Made by a program: the position numbers and the translations under genes
Notes under the pieces: model-generated
Told to the model about the DNA's origin: nothing
Database searches by the model: none
What the model saw: only the letters and a program-made list of their open reading frames with translations
In this document: piece by piece, positions 43,163 through 51,839 of the stretch
How positions within the stretch are numbered: position 1 is the first letter of the stretch
Layout of the letters: every line of letters begins with the position of its first letter
DNA from: DASSBG01 sp963800395
Lineage (GTDB): Bacteria > Pseudomonadota > Gammaproteobacteria > Xanthomonadales > Rhodanobacteraceae
Assembly: GCA_963800395.1 (NCBI GenBank)
Contig: CAWDBD010000002.1
Coordinates: forward strand, 310,001-374,000
Reading direction: 5' to 3'
DNA: 64,000 bases

Positions 43163-44515
43163 ATGAATCTTGAAATTGAAGCTGCAGGCGACCTGCAGAC
43201 AGAACAACAGAACTTGCAGAACCTGGCCGAGGATCTCCTGGCCCGCGCGCGTGCTGCCGGTGCCTCCCAGTCCGAGGTGGCTGTGGGTACCGGCAGCGGA
43301 CTCAGCGTGCAGGTGCGCAAAGGCGCAGTGGAGACAGTCGAACACACCCGCGATCGCAGCCTGGATCTGACCGTCTATTTCGGACAGCGCAAGGGCACCG
43401 CGAGCAGCGCCGATTTCAGCCCCTCATCGATTGCGGCCACGCTGGAACAGGCCTGTGCCATTGCGCGGTATACCGAGGTTGACCCCTGCAATGGCCTGGC
43501 GGATGCCGAACGCATGGCTACCGAGTTTCCGGATCTGGACCTGTGGCATCCCTGGTCGCTGGACGTCGAGACTGCAATCGAACTGGGCCAGCGCATCGAG
43601 GCGGCCGGACTTGCCGTCAAGGGTGTGGACAACAGCGAAGGCGCCTCCGTCGATAGCGGCCAGGGCCAGTCCGTGTACGCCAATTCACATGGATTCACGG
43701 GCTGCCGTCGTGGGACCCGGCATTCGCTGTCCTGCTCGATGATTGCGCGTGACGCACAGGGCATGCAGCGAGATTACTGGTATGACAGCCAGCGTGCAGC
43801 AGATGCGCTGATGCCGGCCGATGCACTGGGTACCCGGGCTGGCGAGCGCAGCGTGGCGCGCCTGGGCGCACGCAGCCTGAGCACCCGAAAATGTGCAGTG
43901 ATGTTTACCCCAGAGGTCGCTCGTGGCCTGATCGGTCATCTGCTTTCTGCAGCCAGCGGTGGAGCTTTGTATCGACAGGCCAGTTTCCTGCTGGGCAAGG
44001 CAGGCGAGCAGATTTTCCCGAGCTGGTTCAACATCACCGAGCAGCCACGCATGCGCGGTGGCCAGGCCTCCACCAATTACGATGCCGAAGGCGTCGCCAC
44101 GGTCGAATCACCGTTGGTCCGGTCCGGGGTGCTGGCGCGTTATATCCTCGGCAGCTATTCGGCGCGCAAGCTTGGCCTGGAAACGACGGCCAATGCTGGC
44201 GGTGTGCACAACATCGTGGTGGGTCACGGCGAGGATGACTTTGATAGTCTGCTCAAGCGCATGGGCACCGGCCTGCTGGTCACCGAGCTGATGGGGCAGG
44301 GTGTATCCATCGTCACGGGCGACTACTCGCGTGGCGCGGCCGGGTTCTGGGTTGAGAACGGCGTCATTGCCTACCCGGTCGAGGGCGTGACCATCGCAGC
44401 CAATCTGGGCGACATGTTTGCCAACCTGGTTGCTGTAGGTGCTGATGTCGATCCGCGCTCGCATATTCTGACCGGTTCGGCCTTGCTTGAATCCATGACC
44501 ATCGCCGGGGAATAG
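43163..44515 (+). CDS. pmbA: Metalloprotease TldE/PmbA
   Basis: Partner of TldD in a heterodimeric peptidase; lacks the HExxxH zinc motif, as expected. The 450-residue protein shows ALEQACAIARYTEVDPCNGL, GYRR-type HGFTGCRRGTRHSLSC, the STNYDAEGVATVESPLV segment and the C-terminal GVTIAANLGDMFANLVAVGADVD. TldE supplies a non-catalytic but essential half (family knowledge). It is divergent from yjgA with a 22-base gap. Length is normal. Confidence 0.94.
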   Translation: MNLEIEAAGDLQTEQQNLQNLAEDLLARARAAGASQSEVAVGTGSGLSVQVRKGAVETVEHTRDRSLDLTVYFGQRKGTASSADFSPSSIAATLEQACAIARYTEVDPCNGLADAERMATEFPDLDLWHPWSLDVETAIELGQRIEAAGLAVKGVDNSEGASVDSGQGQSVYANSHGFTGCRRGTRHSLSCSMIARDAQGMQRDYWYDSQRAADALMPADALGTRAGERSVARLGARSLSTRKCAVMFTPEVARGLIGHLLSAASGGALYRQASFLLGKAGEQIFPSWFNITEQPRMRGGQASTNYDAEGVATVESPLVRSGVLARYILGSYSARKLGLETTANAGGVHNIVVGHGEDDFDSLLKRMGTGLLVTELMGQGVSIVTGDYSRGAAGFWVENGVIAYPVEGVTIAANLGDMFANLVAVGADVDPRSHILTGSALLESMTIAGE

Positions 44516-44756
44516 ATGGCCCGGTAGTCAACAGGTGAGCCATGCAAGCCGTCCTGAATCAGGTGTCATGATCATGAGCGGTGAATGCTTGTGCTTGTTC
44601 AACGCAACAAGCAGCAGAGATGGCGTGCACGGCGAAGCGGCATTCCCTTGCGTTTCCAACAATCATGCTGCGATATTCCGGGTCCACGATTTCGTGCAAG
44701 TTAGTGCGTCGCACGGGTGACGCCGCGCGCGTGGGTCGTGCTACATTTCAGGACTC

Positions 44757-46295
44757 ATGAGACGATCACTTTCACGCAAGCCGAAGAAGGGTCGCCAGGG
44801 CAACCTGTCGCCGGAAGCCGCGCGTCTGCTGGCCGAAGCTGGCCAGGCCATGCGTCAGCATCAGCCGAGTCGCGCCATGCACTGCCTTGAGCGCGTTCTG
44901 AAGATCGCGCCGAACGACGCCATGGCTTATATGGGCCTCGGTATGGCGCGACATGAGTTGGGCCATATGGATGGCGCTCGGCAGGCGTTCGAGCGTGCCT
45001 GCGCGCTTGCGCCGGAATCGGCCGCCTGCTGGTTCAACCTTGGCAAGTCGCTGAAGCAGCGGGACCACGATACCGAGCGCGCTTGCGTGGCGCTTGAACG
45101 GGCGCTGGCACTTGAGCCAGGCCATGTTGCAGCGCGCCTGACTCTTGCCGATGCCCGCATCAGCCAGGGCAATGTGGCTGCGGGTGTTGCCGAGTATCGC
45201 GAGGTTTTGCGCCGGCAGCCAGGCAATCACCGCGCATGGTTCGGTCTGGCCAACGCCGCAGGCGATACGTTCACGACTGATGATGTGAGCGCGTTGCGCT
45301 CCGCATGGCACGCAGCTGATCCGTCCTCCGAGGCGGGCATCATGCTTGGCTTTGCCGCAGCAAGAGCGCTGGAAACCGTCGGCAAGTTTGACGCTGCTTT
45401 CGCGGCTTTGGCTGACGCCAATGCGGCCAGGAAACCTGCGCTTGGCTGGGATGCTCCCGGCGAAGCGAAGCGTCTCGAGGACATCGCGACAGCCTTTCCG
45501 CAGCCGGCCGTGGGTTCGGAAGACTCCGATCGCGGCAACGAAGTCATTTTCGTGGTCAGTCTTCCGCGTGCCGGATCAACCCTGGTCGAGCAGATTCTGG
45601 CATCTCACCCGGAAGTTGAGGGTGCCGGTGAGGTACTCGATCTGCAGCAGGTCATCGACGCCGAGTCATCGCGCCGGGGCCAGGCGTTTCCGCACTGGGT
45701 AGCGCATGCCGAACAAGCCGACTGGGTACGCCTGGGCGAGGCGTATTTGCAGCGTACCGCGCACTGGCGGGAACAGAGGTCCCGTTTCACCGACAAGAAC
45801 CTGCTCAACTGGCAGCTGGTCGGCGCCGCGATGGCGATGCTGCCCGGTGCCCGTTTCATCAATGTGCGACGCGACCCTGTGGAGACCTGTCTGGCCTGCT
45901 ACAGGCAGTTGTTCCGAACCGGCAACGGATTCAGCTACGACCTTGCTGACATGGCGGACTACTGGCAGGGCTATGACCGCCTGTGTCGGCATTGGCAGCA
46001 GCTCTACCCGCGGCGATTTGCGGATCTCGAGTACGAGGCGCTGGTGGCGCAGCCGGAAGTGGAAATCAGGCAGCTGCTTGATCATTGCGGGCTGGATTTC
46101 AGGCCCGAGTGCCTGGATTTTCACAAGCATCAGCGCGTGGTGCGCACGGCCAGTGCTGCCCAGGTACGCCAGCCGCTGCGCAGCGACACGGCCCGCGCAA
46201 GTCGCTATGGCGAGGCGCTGGCGCCGCTGCGCGACCGACTGCAGTCGGGTCGCAAACGTTCTGATGGCGAGGCGGGTGCCACAAGTCACCTGTGA
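44757..46295 (+). CDS. TPR-domain sulfotransferase family protein
   Basis: A 512-residue cytoplasmic protein. Residues about 15-190 form tetratricopeptide repeats (AMHCLERVLKIAPNDAMAYMGLGMARHELG and similar). Residues about 260-480 form a sulfotransferase domain with the 5'-phosphosulfate loop SLPRAGSTLVEQIL and the 3'-phosphate motif FINVRRDPVETCLACYRQLF. It presumably uses PAPS, but the acceptor (protein tyrosine, carbohydrate or small molecule) is unknown. No PAPS-synthesis genes are near. TACATT at 44742-44747 ends nine bases before the ATG. The 241 bases before it hold no other feature I can support. Confidence 0.82.
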   Translation: MRRSLSRKPKKGRQGNLSPEAARLLAEAGQAMRQHQPSRAMHCLERVLKIAPNDAMAYMGLGMARHELGHMDGARQAFERACALAPESAACWFNLGKSLKQRDHDTERACVALERALALEPGHVAARLTLADARISQGNVAAGVAEYREVLRRQPGNHRAWFGLANAAGDTFTTDDVSALRSAWHAADPSSEAGIMLGFAAARALETVGKFDAAFAALADANAARKPALGWDAPGEAKRLEDIATAFPQPAVGSEDSDRGNEVIFVVSLPRAGSTLVEQILASHPEVEGAGEVLDLQQVIDAESSRRGQAFPHWVAHAEQADWVRLGEAYLQRTAHWREQRSRFTDKNLLNWQLVGAAMAMLPGARFINVRRDPVETCLACYRQLFRTGNGFSYDLADMADYWQGYDRLCRHWQQLYPRRFADLEYEALVAQPEVEIRQLLDHCGLDFRPECLDFHKHQRVVRTASAAQVRQPLRSDTARASRYGEALAPLRDRLQSGRKRSDGEAGATSHL

Positions 46296-46363
46296 CCTGT
46301 GGCAGTTGACTGCATGCAGCATCCGCGCAACAGTATCCCCAGACCCGATCAGGAGGCATCATC

Positions 46364-46933
46364 ATGACGTCCCCCGAAGAGCAGACTCCCGGCTCGCCGG
46401 CAACCCCGCCGTCGCCACCGGTCGAGTCGCCACCGCCTGCACGCGAGCCATCCGCGCCGCCCGTGGAACCGCCTTCGGGCCAGCCGCCCGAGCCGCCCCG
46501 CGAACCGCCCCCGTCCGATCCACCACCGCCACCGCCGTCGCCTGACGGAAGTGGTCAGGAAACAAGCGCCGAAGCGCGACAGATGGCCATGTTTGCACAC
46601 CTGTCGGCACTGCTCGGGGGGTTGCTGACCTCGGCTGCCGGCGGCTGGGGCTGCTTCGTGGGGCCGCTGATCATCTGGTTGATCAAGAAGGACACCATGC
46701 CCTTCGTCGACGACCAGGGCAAGGAAGCGCTGAACTTCAACATCACGATAGCGATTGCCTTCGTGGTGCTGGTGCTTTTCTCCATCGTCACCATCGGCAT
46801 CGGTCTGATCGTGGCCATCCCGCTGTGGATCATCATCGGTATCGGGTGGCTGGTGCTGACCATCGTGGCCTCGGTCAAGGCCAACGAAGGCTTCCGTTAC
46901 CGCTACCCGTTCACGCTGCGCCTGATCAAGTAG
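46364..46933 (+). CDS. DUF4870 membrane protein with proline-rich N-terminus
   Basis: A 189-residue protein in two parts. Residues 1 to about 65 are a Pro/Ser/Glu-rich disordered tail (one third or more proline). Residues about 75-189 are the DUF4870 domain: LSALLGGLLTSAAGGWGCFVGPLIIWLIKKDTMPFVDDQGKEALNFNITIAI, with about three membrane helices and the conserved FVDDQGKEALNFN loop. AGGAGG precedes the ATG. The family's function is unknown. It stands alone after the sulfotransferase gene. Confidence 0.82.
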   Translation: MTSPEEQTPGSPATPPSPPVESPPPAREPSAPPVEPPSGQPPEPPREPPPSDPPPPPPSPDGSGQETSAEARQMAMFAHLSALLGGLLTSAAGGWGCFVGPLIIWLIKKDTMPFVDDQGKEALNFNITIAIAFVVLVLFSIVTIGIGLIVAIPLWIIIGIGWLVLTIVASVKANEGFRYRYPFTLRLIK

Positions 46934-47021
46934 GCTGTCGCCTGATACGCTGCCCCGTGCTCCAGGCATGGGCGCGATGTGGTTCTGCCTGGCGCGGCGA
47001 AGGCGCGGACAGGGCCTGTGC

Positions 47022-48011
47022 TCAAGCCGAGCCAGATGCCCGGCGCAGAGCCAGTTCGCGAATGATGCCTTCGCGCATGGCACTTTCGCACAGTTGCATG
47101 TGTTCGATGCCCAAGGTCTGAAAAAGGGCCTCGAGCACGGCCACTGTGCCGGCAGCCAGCTGTGCGCTGCTGCGATCAAGTCCCGGCAAGTGCAGCTGGC
47201 TGACGTGTCCGGCCTCAAGCAGGCGGCGCCGCAGTGCATCGATGGCGGATTCGGAGATGCCGCTGTCGGTCAGCCCGAGTGCCTGCACCGTGCTGCCGAT
47301 GATGCGCGCCGCTCCTGATGTCGCCCAGACAGTGTCCCAGCCATGCTCGCACAGCGCCTTTCGATGCGGCTCGATCTCGGCACGCAAGCCCGCACGCGCC
47401 TGCTGCCAGCGCTCGGAACTGATGCAGCCGTCGTCGAAATAGTGCTTGCAGCTGACAATGCAGCCGATGTCCACGCTTGCCACGTGCAGCGCCCGCATGT
47501 CCTGACCGACGATGCACTCGGTGCTGCCGCCGCCTACATCGATCATCAAGCGACGTTCGGCAGTGGCGGGCAGGGCCGCATTGGCACCAAGCCATATCAG
47601 TTCGCCTTCGGTTTGACCGTCGATGATTTCGACGGGCTGCCCCAGTGTGGCACTCGCCTGCTGCAGGAACTCCTGTGGCTGTGCCAGCCGCCGTACAGCA
47701 CTGGTAGCCACCACGCGAACCGCGTCGGCGGGAAGTGCGCGGCATATGCTGCCAAACTGCTGCAGGCACGACAGCGCGCGTGCCATTGTTGCCGGGTCGA
47801 GTGTGCCCGCCGCATCCACGCCGGCAACCAGGCGCACGCTCTTGCGCAGACCCCGTACGACGGATAGCTGGTCGCCGACGACTCGCGCCTGCATCAGGTA
47901 GAAGCTGTTGGACCCGAGATCCACCGCTGTCAGCAATCGCTCTGAAACGCTGCCTGAGGTTCGGCCTTCCCGCGTGGGCATGCTTTGTTCATCCATGCGG
48001 CATTGTGCCAT
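47022..48011 (-). CDS. ppx: Exopolyphosphatase / pppGpp phosphohydrolase family protein
   Basis: A Ppx/GppA phosphatase of the short type: 329 residues carrying only the two actin-like domains and no C-terminal HD-like extension. Motifs are AVDLGSNSFYLMQ (phosphate loop), VVATSAVRRL, DGQTEGELIWLG, and MIDVGGGSTECIVG. It hydrolyses polyphosphate or guanosine pentaphosphate; the sequence alone does not decide which. Starts at 48011 or 47996 (MDEQSM) are both possible, and neither has a clear Shine-Dalgarno. Confidence 0.88.
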   Translation of the reverse strand: MAQCRMDEQSMPTREGRTSGSVSERLLTAVDLGSNSFYLMQARVVGDQLSVVRGLRKSVRLVAGVDAAGTLDPATMARALSCLQQFGSICRALPADAVRVVATSAVRRLAQPQEFLQQASATLGQPVEIIDGQTEGELIWLGANAALPATAERRLMIDVGGGSTECIVGQDMRALHVASVDIGCIVSCKHYFDDGCISSERWQQARAGLRAEIEPHRKALCEHGWDTVWATSGAARIIGSTVQALGLTDSGISESAIDALRRRLLEAGHVSQLHLPGLDRSSAQLAAGTVAVLEALFQTLGIEHMQLCESAMREGIIRELALRRASGSA

Positions 48012-48078
48012 GAGCAGACAACGGATCGGTTTCAGCGCGCACTAGCCAGGCGCCGAGGTGCCGCCGGTCCCTGCAGGC

Positions 48079-48107
48079 AAAAAAAGCCACCGCGATGGCG
48101 GTGGCTT
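48079..48107 (-). terminator. Rho-independent terminator of the BON-LysM gene
   Basis: AAGCCACCGC (48084-48093) pairs with GCGGTGGCTT (48098-48107) around a GATG loop. On the minus strand the stem is followed by seven T residues, 20 bases after the BON-LysM stop at 48128. Orientation and T tract fit termination of the reverse-strand transcript. Confidence 0.9.
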
Positions 48108-48127
48108 TTCTGTGTGCAGGCGAGGTG

Positions 48128-48559
48128 TCAGGGAATGCGCAGCACCTGACCCGGGTAGATCTTGTCGGGGTCGGAAAGCATGGGTCTGTTCGCTTCGAAA
48201 ATCCTGGGGTAGTCGCCCGCGTTGCCGTACATTTCCTTGGCGATCTTCGAGAGCGTATCACCTGACTTGACGGTGTACATGCGCGATTGCTTTTGCTCGC
48301 CACCGGCAACCTTGATGTTGTCGTCGATCTTGCTGACGCCATGAACATTGCCCGCGGCGAGAATGATCTTCTCCTTGTCGGCCTGGCTGGCGGCATTGCC
48401 GGATACCTTGACCGTGCCGTCGCTGTACTCGACTTCCACGTCACTGTTCTTCGACTCCGGTACTTCCTTGTTGACATGGCCCATGATGGCGCCCGCCGCA
48501 TCGCTGGCGTTTTCGATGATCCTGGCACCGGCGTCCTTGACGAAATCAAATATACCCAT
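48128..48559 (-). CDS. kbp: BON-LysM protein Kbp (YgaU-like)
   Basis: A 143-residue soluble protein with an N-terminal BON domain (about 35-85: VEVEYSDGTVKVSGNAASQADKEKIILAAGNVHGV) and a C-terminal LysM domain (about 92-143: YTVKSGDTLSKIAKEMYGNAGDYPRIFEANRPML). It matches E. coli YgaU/Kbp, a K+-binding stress protein, in length and layout. There is no signal peptide. AGGAGAACACC gives a strong ribosome-binding site. It lies 34 bases after the DUF937 gene, with a terminator downstream. Confidence 0.9.
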   Translation of the reverse strand: MGIFDFVKDAGARIIENASDAAGAIMGHVNKEVPESKNSDVEVEYSDGTVKVSGNAASQADKEKIILAAGNVHGVSKIDDNIKVAGGEQKQSRMYTVKSGDTLSKIAKEMYGNAGDYPRIFEANRPMLSDPDKIYPGQVLRIP

Positions 48560-48593
48560 GGTGTTCTCCTTGTGCTGGTTGATTGGGGGAAAT

Positions 48594-49193
48594 CTATTTG
48601 CGGCCGAACGCGCCGAGAATGCTCGAGCCCACGCTGAGAATGCTTGTCAGGTCAGGGCTGCCATCGCCGTCGTGATCGAGCACCGCATTGACCAGGCTGC
48701 CGATGCCGCCCGACTGCATGGCACTGGCCTGGTGACCCAGCGCGTTGCTGATCTGGTTGGGGTCCATGTTGTTTTGCTGTGCCTGCTTGCCCAGGTAGGT
48801 CATGATCAGTGGCGCCAGCATGCCCATCAGATTGATGGCATTTCCGGAATCCATGCCGCTGGCATGCGAAATGCCCTGTGCAGCGGCATCCTGCTTGCTG
48901 CCGAATATGTGCCCCAGTATGGCCGCCGCATCGCTATCCGGTTCCGCCTGCTGCGTGACCTGCTGCAGCTTCTGCTGTATCGGTGAGTCGTTGGCGTGTT
49001 GCTGCAGTGCGTTGTGCAGGTTCTGTGCGCCCTGCGGGTCATTGCTGTTGCGCGACATGGCGCCAACGATCATGGGCAGGGCTGCCTGGATGGCCTGTTC
49101 GGCCTGCGCGGAATCCATGCCCAGCTTGCCGGCGATGGCGCCAACGCCGTTGCTGCCCAGTTCCTGCATGAGTCCGTCCAGTAATCCGCTCAT
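48594..49193 (-). CDS. DUF937 (YidB-like) protein
   Basis: A 199-residue protein, Gln/Ala/Gly-rich, of the DUF937 type: LLDGLMQELGSNGVGAIAGKLGMDSAQAEQAIQAALPMIVGAMSRN repeated in a second related half. The C-terminal DHDGDGSPDLTSIL resembles an EF-hand or dockerin calcium loop. It is co-directional with and 34 bases before the kbp-like gene. The family has no settled function. ATG at 49193 is preferred over the adjacent TTG. Confidence 0.8.
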   Translation of the reverse strand: MSGLLDGLMQELGSNGVGAIAGKLGMDSAQAEQAIQAALPMIVGAMSRNSNDPQGAQNLHNALQQHANDSPIQQKLQQVTQQAEPDSDAAAILGHIFGSKQDAAAQGISHASGMDSGNAINLMGMLAPLIMTYLGKQAQQNNMDPNQISNALGHQASAMQSGGIGSLVNAVLDHDGDGSPDLTSILSVGSSILGAFGRK

Positions 49194-49291
49194 CAAGGGT
49201 TTTCCTTTTTATGTTGAACAACAACGCTATCGAATCAGTTGTTAAAAATTGGTCTATGCCCGTCCTCGACGCAGCACGGACTGTTTGCGCT

Positions 49292-50299
49292 TCAAAGCCA
49301 GCGCGCGCGCCTGAAGATGTAGAACAGGCCGCCCACCACGGCGGTAGTCAGCACAATCATGCCGGGATAGGCCCAGGGCTTGTCCAGTTCGGGCATGTGA
49401 TGAAAGTTCATGCCGTACCAGCTTGTGATCAATGTGGGTGCAGCCAGGATAGCGGCCCAACTGGCCAGTTTCTTGACCACCTCGTTCTGGCCGAAGGTGG
49501 CCAGTGACAGGTTGACGTTCATGGCCGCGGTGAGCATTTCACGCATGGCGCTGATGGCTTCGTTGACGCGAAACACATGATCGTACACATCGCGATAATA
49601 GACGCGCGTGTCTTCGTGCAGCAGGTTGGGATGCAGTCGCACAAGCTGGTTGGTTACGTCCTGCAAGGGTGCCACAGCCAGGCGCAAGGTCATCAGCTCG
49701 CGCTGCATGTCGTACAGTTTCTGAATGGTGTCGCGGTGATAGGATTCGGCAAAGATATCCTTCTCCAGTTCCTGCAGGTCCTGCCGGTAGTGGGAGATCA
49801 GCGGCATGTAGTTGTCGACGATGAAGTCCAGGATCGAGTACAGGCCGTAGCTTGGACCCAGTGCCAGCAGTTCGGGCGCAGACTCGCAACTCTTGCGCAC
49901 GGGTGCGTAGCTCAATGATGCCCCGTGGCGAATGGTAATCAGGTAATTCGGACCCAGAAAAATGTGGGTCTCGCCAAACACGATATGGCCCTGGTACTGC
50001 TGCGCCGTCTGCACGACTACGAACAGGGAATCGCCATAGGTTTCGATCTTGGTGCGCTGGTGCGCATACTGCGCGTCCTCGATAGCCAGATCATGCAGGT
50101 CGAATTCGTCCTGCAGGGTCTCGAGCAGGGCTTCGTCAGGTTCGTGCAGGCCGACCCAGACAAACAGGTCCGGGTCGGCAAGCGCCTCGGAGATGTCTTG
50201 TACCGGAAGATCGCCGCGCCGCCTGCCGTCCTTGTCGTAGGCCACGCAATTGACCACCATGTCGGCTTCGTCGCCCTTGTTGTCGGCCAGAATCTGCAT
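49292..50299 (-). CDS. corA: Magnesium/cobalt transporter CorA
   Basis: Pentameric inner-membrane Mg2+/Co2+ channel. The 335-residue protein has a cytoplasmic N-terminal alpha/beta domain, a long helical funnel (QELEKDIFAESYHRDTIQKLYDMQRELMTLR), and two C-terminal membrane helices. The selectivity motif YGMNF (SWYGMNFHHMPEL) lies between them and the C-terminus is basic (FRRARWL). It starts at 50299; no strong ribosome-binding site is visible, and MVVNCVAYDKDG 13 residues later is an alternative. CorC, another divalent-cation protein, is encoded 1.5 kb away. Confidence 0.94.
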   Translation of the reverse strand: MQILADNKGDEADMVVNCVAYDKDGRRRGDLPVQDISEALADPDLFVWVGLHEPDEALLETLQDEFDLHDLAIEDAQYAHQRTKIETYGDSLFVVVQTAQQYQGHIVFGETHIFLGPNYLITIRHGASLSYAPVRKSCESAPELLALGPSYGLYSILDFIVDNYMPLISHYRQDLQELEKDIFAESYHRDTIQKLYDMQRELMTLRLAVAPLQDVTNQLVRLHPNLLHEDTRVYYRDVYDHVFRVNEAISAMREMLTAAMNVNLSLATFGQNEVVKKLASWAAILAAPTLITSWYGMNFHHMPELDKPWAYPGMIVLTTAVVGGLFYIFRRARWL

Positions 50300-50430
50300 C
50301 GGAGCATGATGACCTGATGGCGCCGTGATGGCAATTGTTGCGGACGGATGACCCCGAAAGGCTGCTCAGCGGCGGGTGCCGTACGTGGTGCCCTTGTCTG
50401 GCGGTGCGGCGGCGCGTTCGCTGCCGTGGT

Positions 50431-51663
50431 TCACGAAGCCGGCGCGGTTGTCCGGTCCGCCCGCGTGCCAATCACATGCGCGAGCACCAGCCATACCGGC
50501 AGGGCCAGCAGGATCCAGGGCAGGTTGCGTTGCTGCAGCAGGCCGCCGAGATTGGCCAGCAGGCCGATGGCCGGCAGCAGCACCAGCAGCCAGGAGAGCA
50601 GATGGTCGCGGCGACTCGGCCGCTTGCGCCATACGGCGGCGAGCATTAGCCATGCCAGGGGGTTGAACAGCAGCAGGTTGGCATTGGCCCAGGCCGACTC
50701 ATGTTCGGTCAGCGTCCACAGCAAGAGCATCAGCAGGCCGGCGAGGCCTGCGACAAGCAGCCACAGGCTGGCCATGAGGGAAAACACCCGACGTGCGATG
50801 CGCTGGCGTGACTGCGCGGCAAGCAGCAGGACCAGGGCGAAGGCGGCACCGGCTGCAAGCAGCGGCATGCGCAGATCCGGTGGCTCGGCCGGGGGAGGTG
50901 TCAGCCTTGTCCTGGCCAGCACGGCATCCGAAGTCACCAGCGGCTGCGGGTCGTGGTTCTGGTTCGCGATCTGCACGCTGGCCAGCTCTCGCGCCAGTAC
51001 CCCGGGGAGAAAACTGTCCTGCCAGGCATCGAGCGGGCGGTCGGCATAGCTGCTCAGGCCCAGGTCCAGCAGCAGCATCAGCCACGGCTGCGCAGCCATC
51101 AGGCGGTCGGTCTGCTGCCGCCAGGTCAGGCGTGCGGGGCGATCGCTCAACTGCTTGTGCAGGGCGCCCTTCAGCACGCGGTCCAGCGCGTCACGGACCT
51201 TGGTGGCACAGTTCGCCGTGTAGTAGTTGTAGTTGTACTGGGTGTTGGCTGCTTGCAGGTTCCAGAGAAGGAAATCCCGCAGATTGGCGCGTTGTGCCGG
51301 CGACAGCGCCAACTGCTGTCGGCGGATGCTGCGACCTTCGCTTCGGTAGTAGGCCAGGTCATCCGGCGTACGTACGGCATCCATTCGGTAGCGCATGTGG
51401 CCACGCGCAAAATTGAGCAGAAAGTTTTTCTGGTTGAAGTCGAACATGCCGTAGTTGAACGCGACCGACTCGCCGCTGTTGCGGTCGCGAATCTCGATGG
51501 CATCGTGGCCGAAGCGTTCCCAGTAGATGTCTCCCGGACCGTAGGTCAACAGTGACACCTGGAGCTGTTCGCCGGGTGCATCGGTGATCCCGGCGCGAGC
51601 CCACGGCAGGGCCAGCCAGCAGCAACAGCATTGCGCACAGGATACGGGCCGCAGAGCCGCCAC
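50431..51663 (-). CDS. DUF4105 membrane-anchored protein
   Basis: From a GTG at 51663 the product is 410 residues: an export signal, a DUF4105 domain (about 25-240: LLTYGPGDIYWERFGHDAIEIRD, FNYGMFDF, YYTANCATKVRDALD) and about four C-terminal membrane helices. The domain resembles periplasmic cysteine-peptidase-like folds (the NYYTANCAT cysteine), but activity is unproven. The start is uncertain: the frame runs to a GTG at 51843 overlapping the corC stop, while the signal region reads VSCAQCCCCWLALPWARA. The neighbouring frame offers a more normal ILCAMLLLLA core, hinting at a four-base slip at a CTGGCTGG duplication. Confidence 0.75.
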   Translation of the reverse strand: MAALRPVSCAQCCCCWLALPWARAGITDAPGEQLQVSLLTYGPGDIYWERFGHDAIEIRDRNSGESVAFNYGMFDFNQKNFLLNFARGHMRYRMDAVRTPDDLAYYRSEGRSIRRQQLALSPAQRANLRDFLLWNLQAANTQYNYNYYTANCATKVRDALDRVLKGALHKQLSDRPARLTWRQQTDRLMAAQPWLMLLLDLGLSSYADRPLDAWQDSFLPGVLARELASVQIANQNHDPQPLVTSDAVLARTRLTPPPAEPPDLRMPLLAAGAAFALVLLLAAQSRQRIARRVFSLMASLWLLVAGLAGLLMLLLWTLTEHESAWANANLLLFNPLAWLMLAAVWRKRPSRRDHLLSWLLVLLPAIGLLANLGGLLQQRNLPWILLALPVWLVLAHVIGTRADRTTAPAS

Positions 51664-51839
51664 AAGCGCGGCGGGCAGGAATCGGGTTGAGAAGGGGAAA
51701 GCGGGTCCGGATCCGGGGTTTCGGTCATTGCAGGCGAACAACCCCGTGCGTCTGCCGAAACAAGCGAAAAACCCGGCGAGGGCTGCACGGCGGCATGTGT
51801 TGCGGTCGCACGTGCTCCTCGCTGCGAGCGGTCCGGGCA

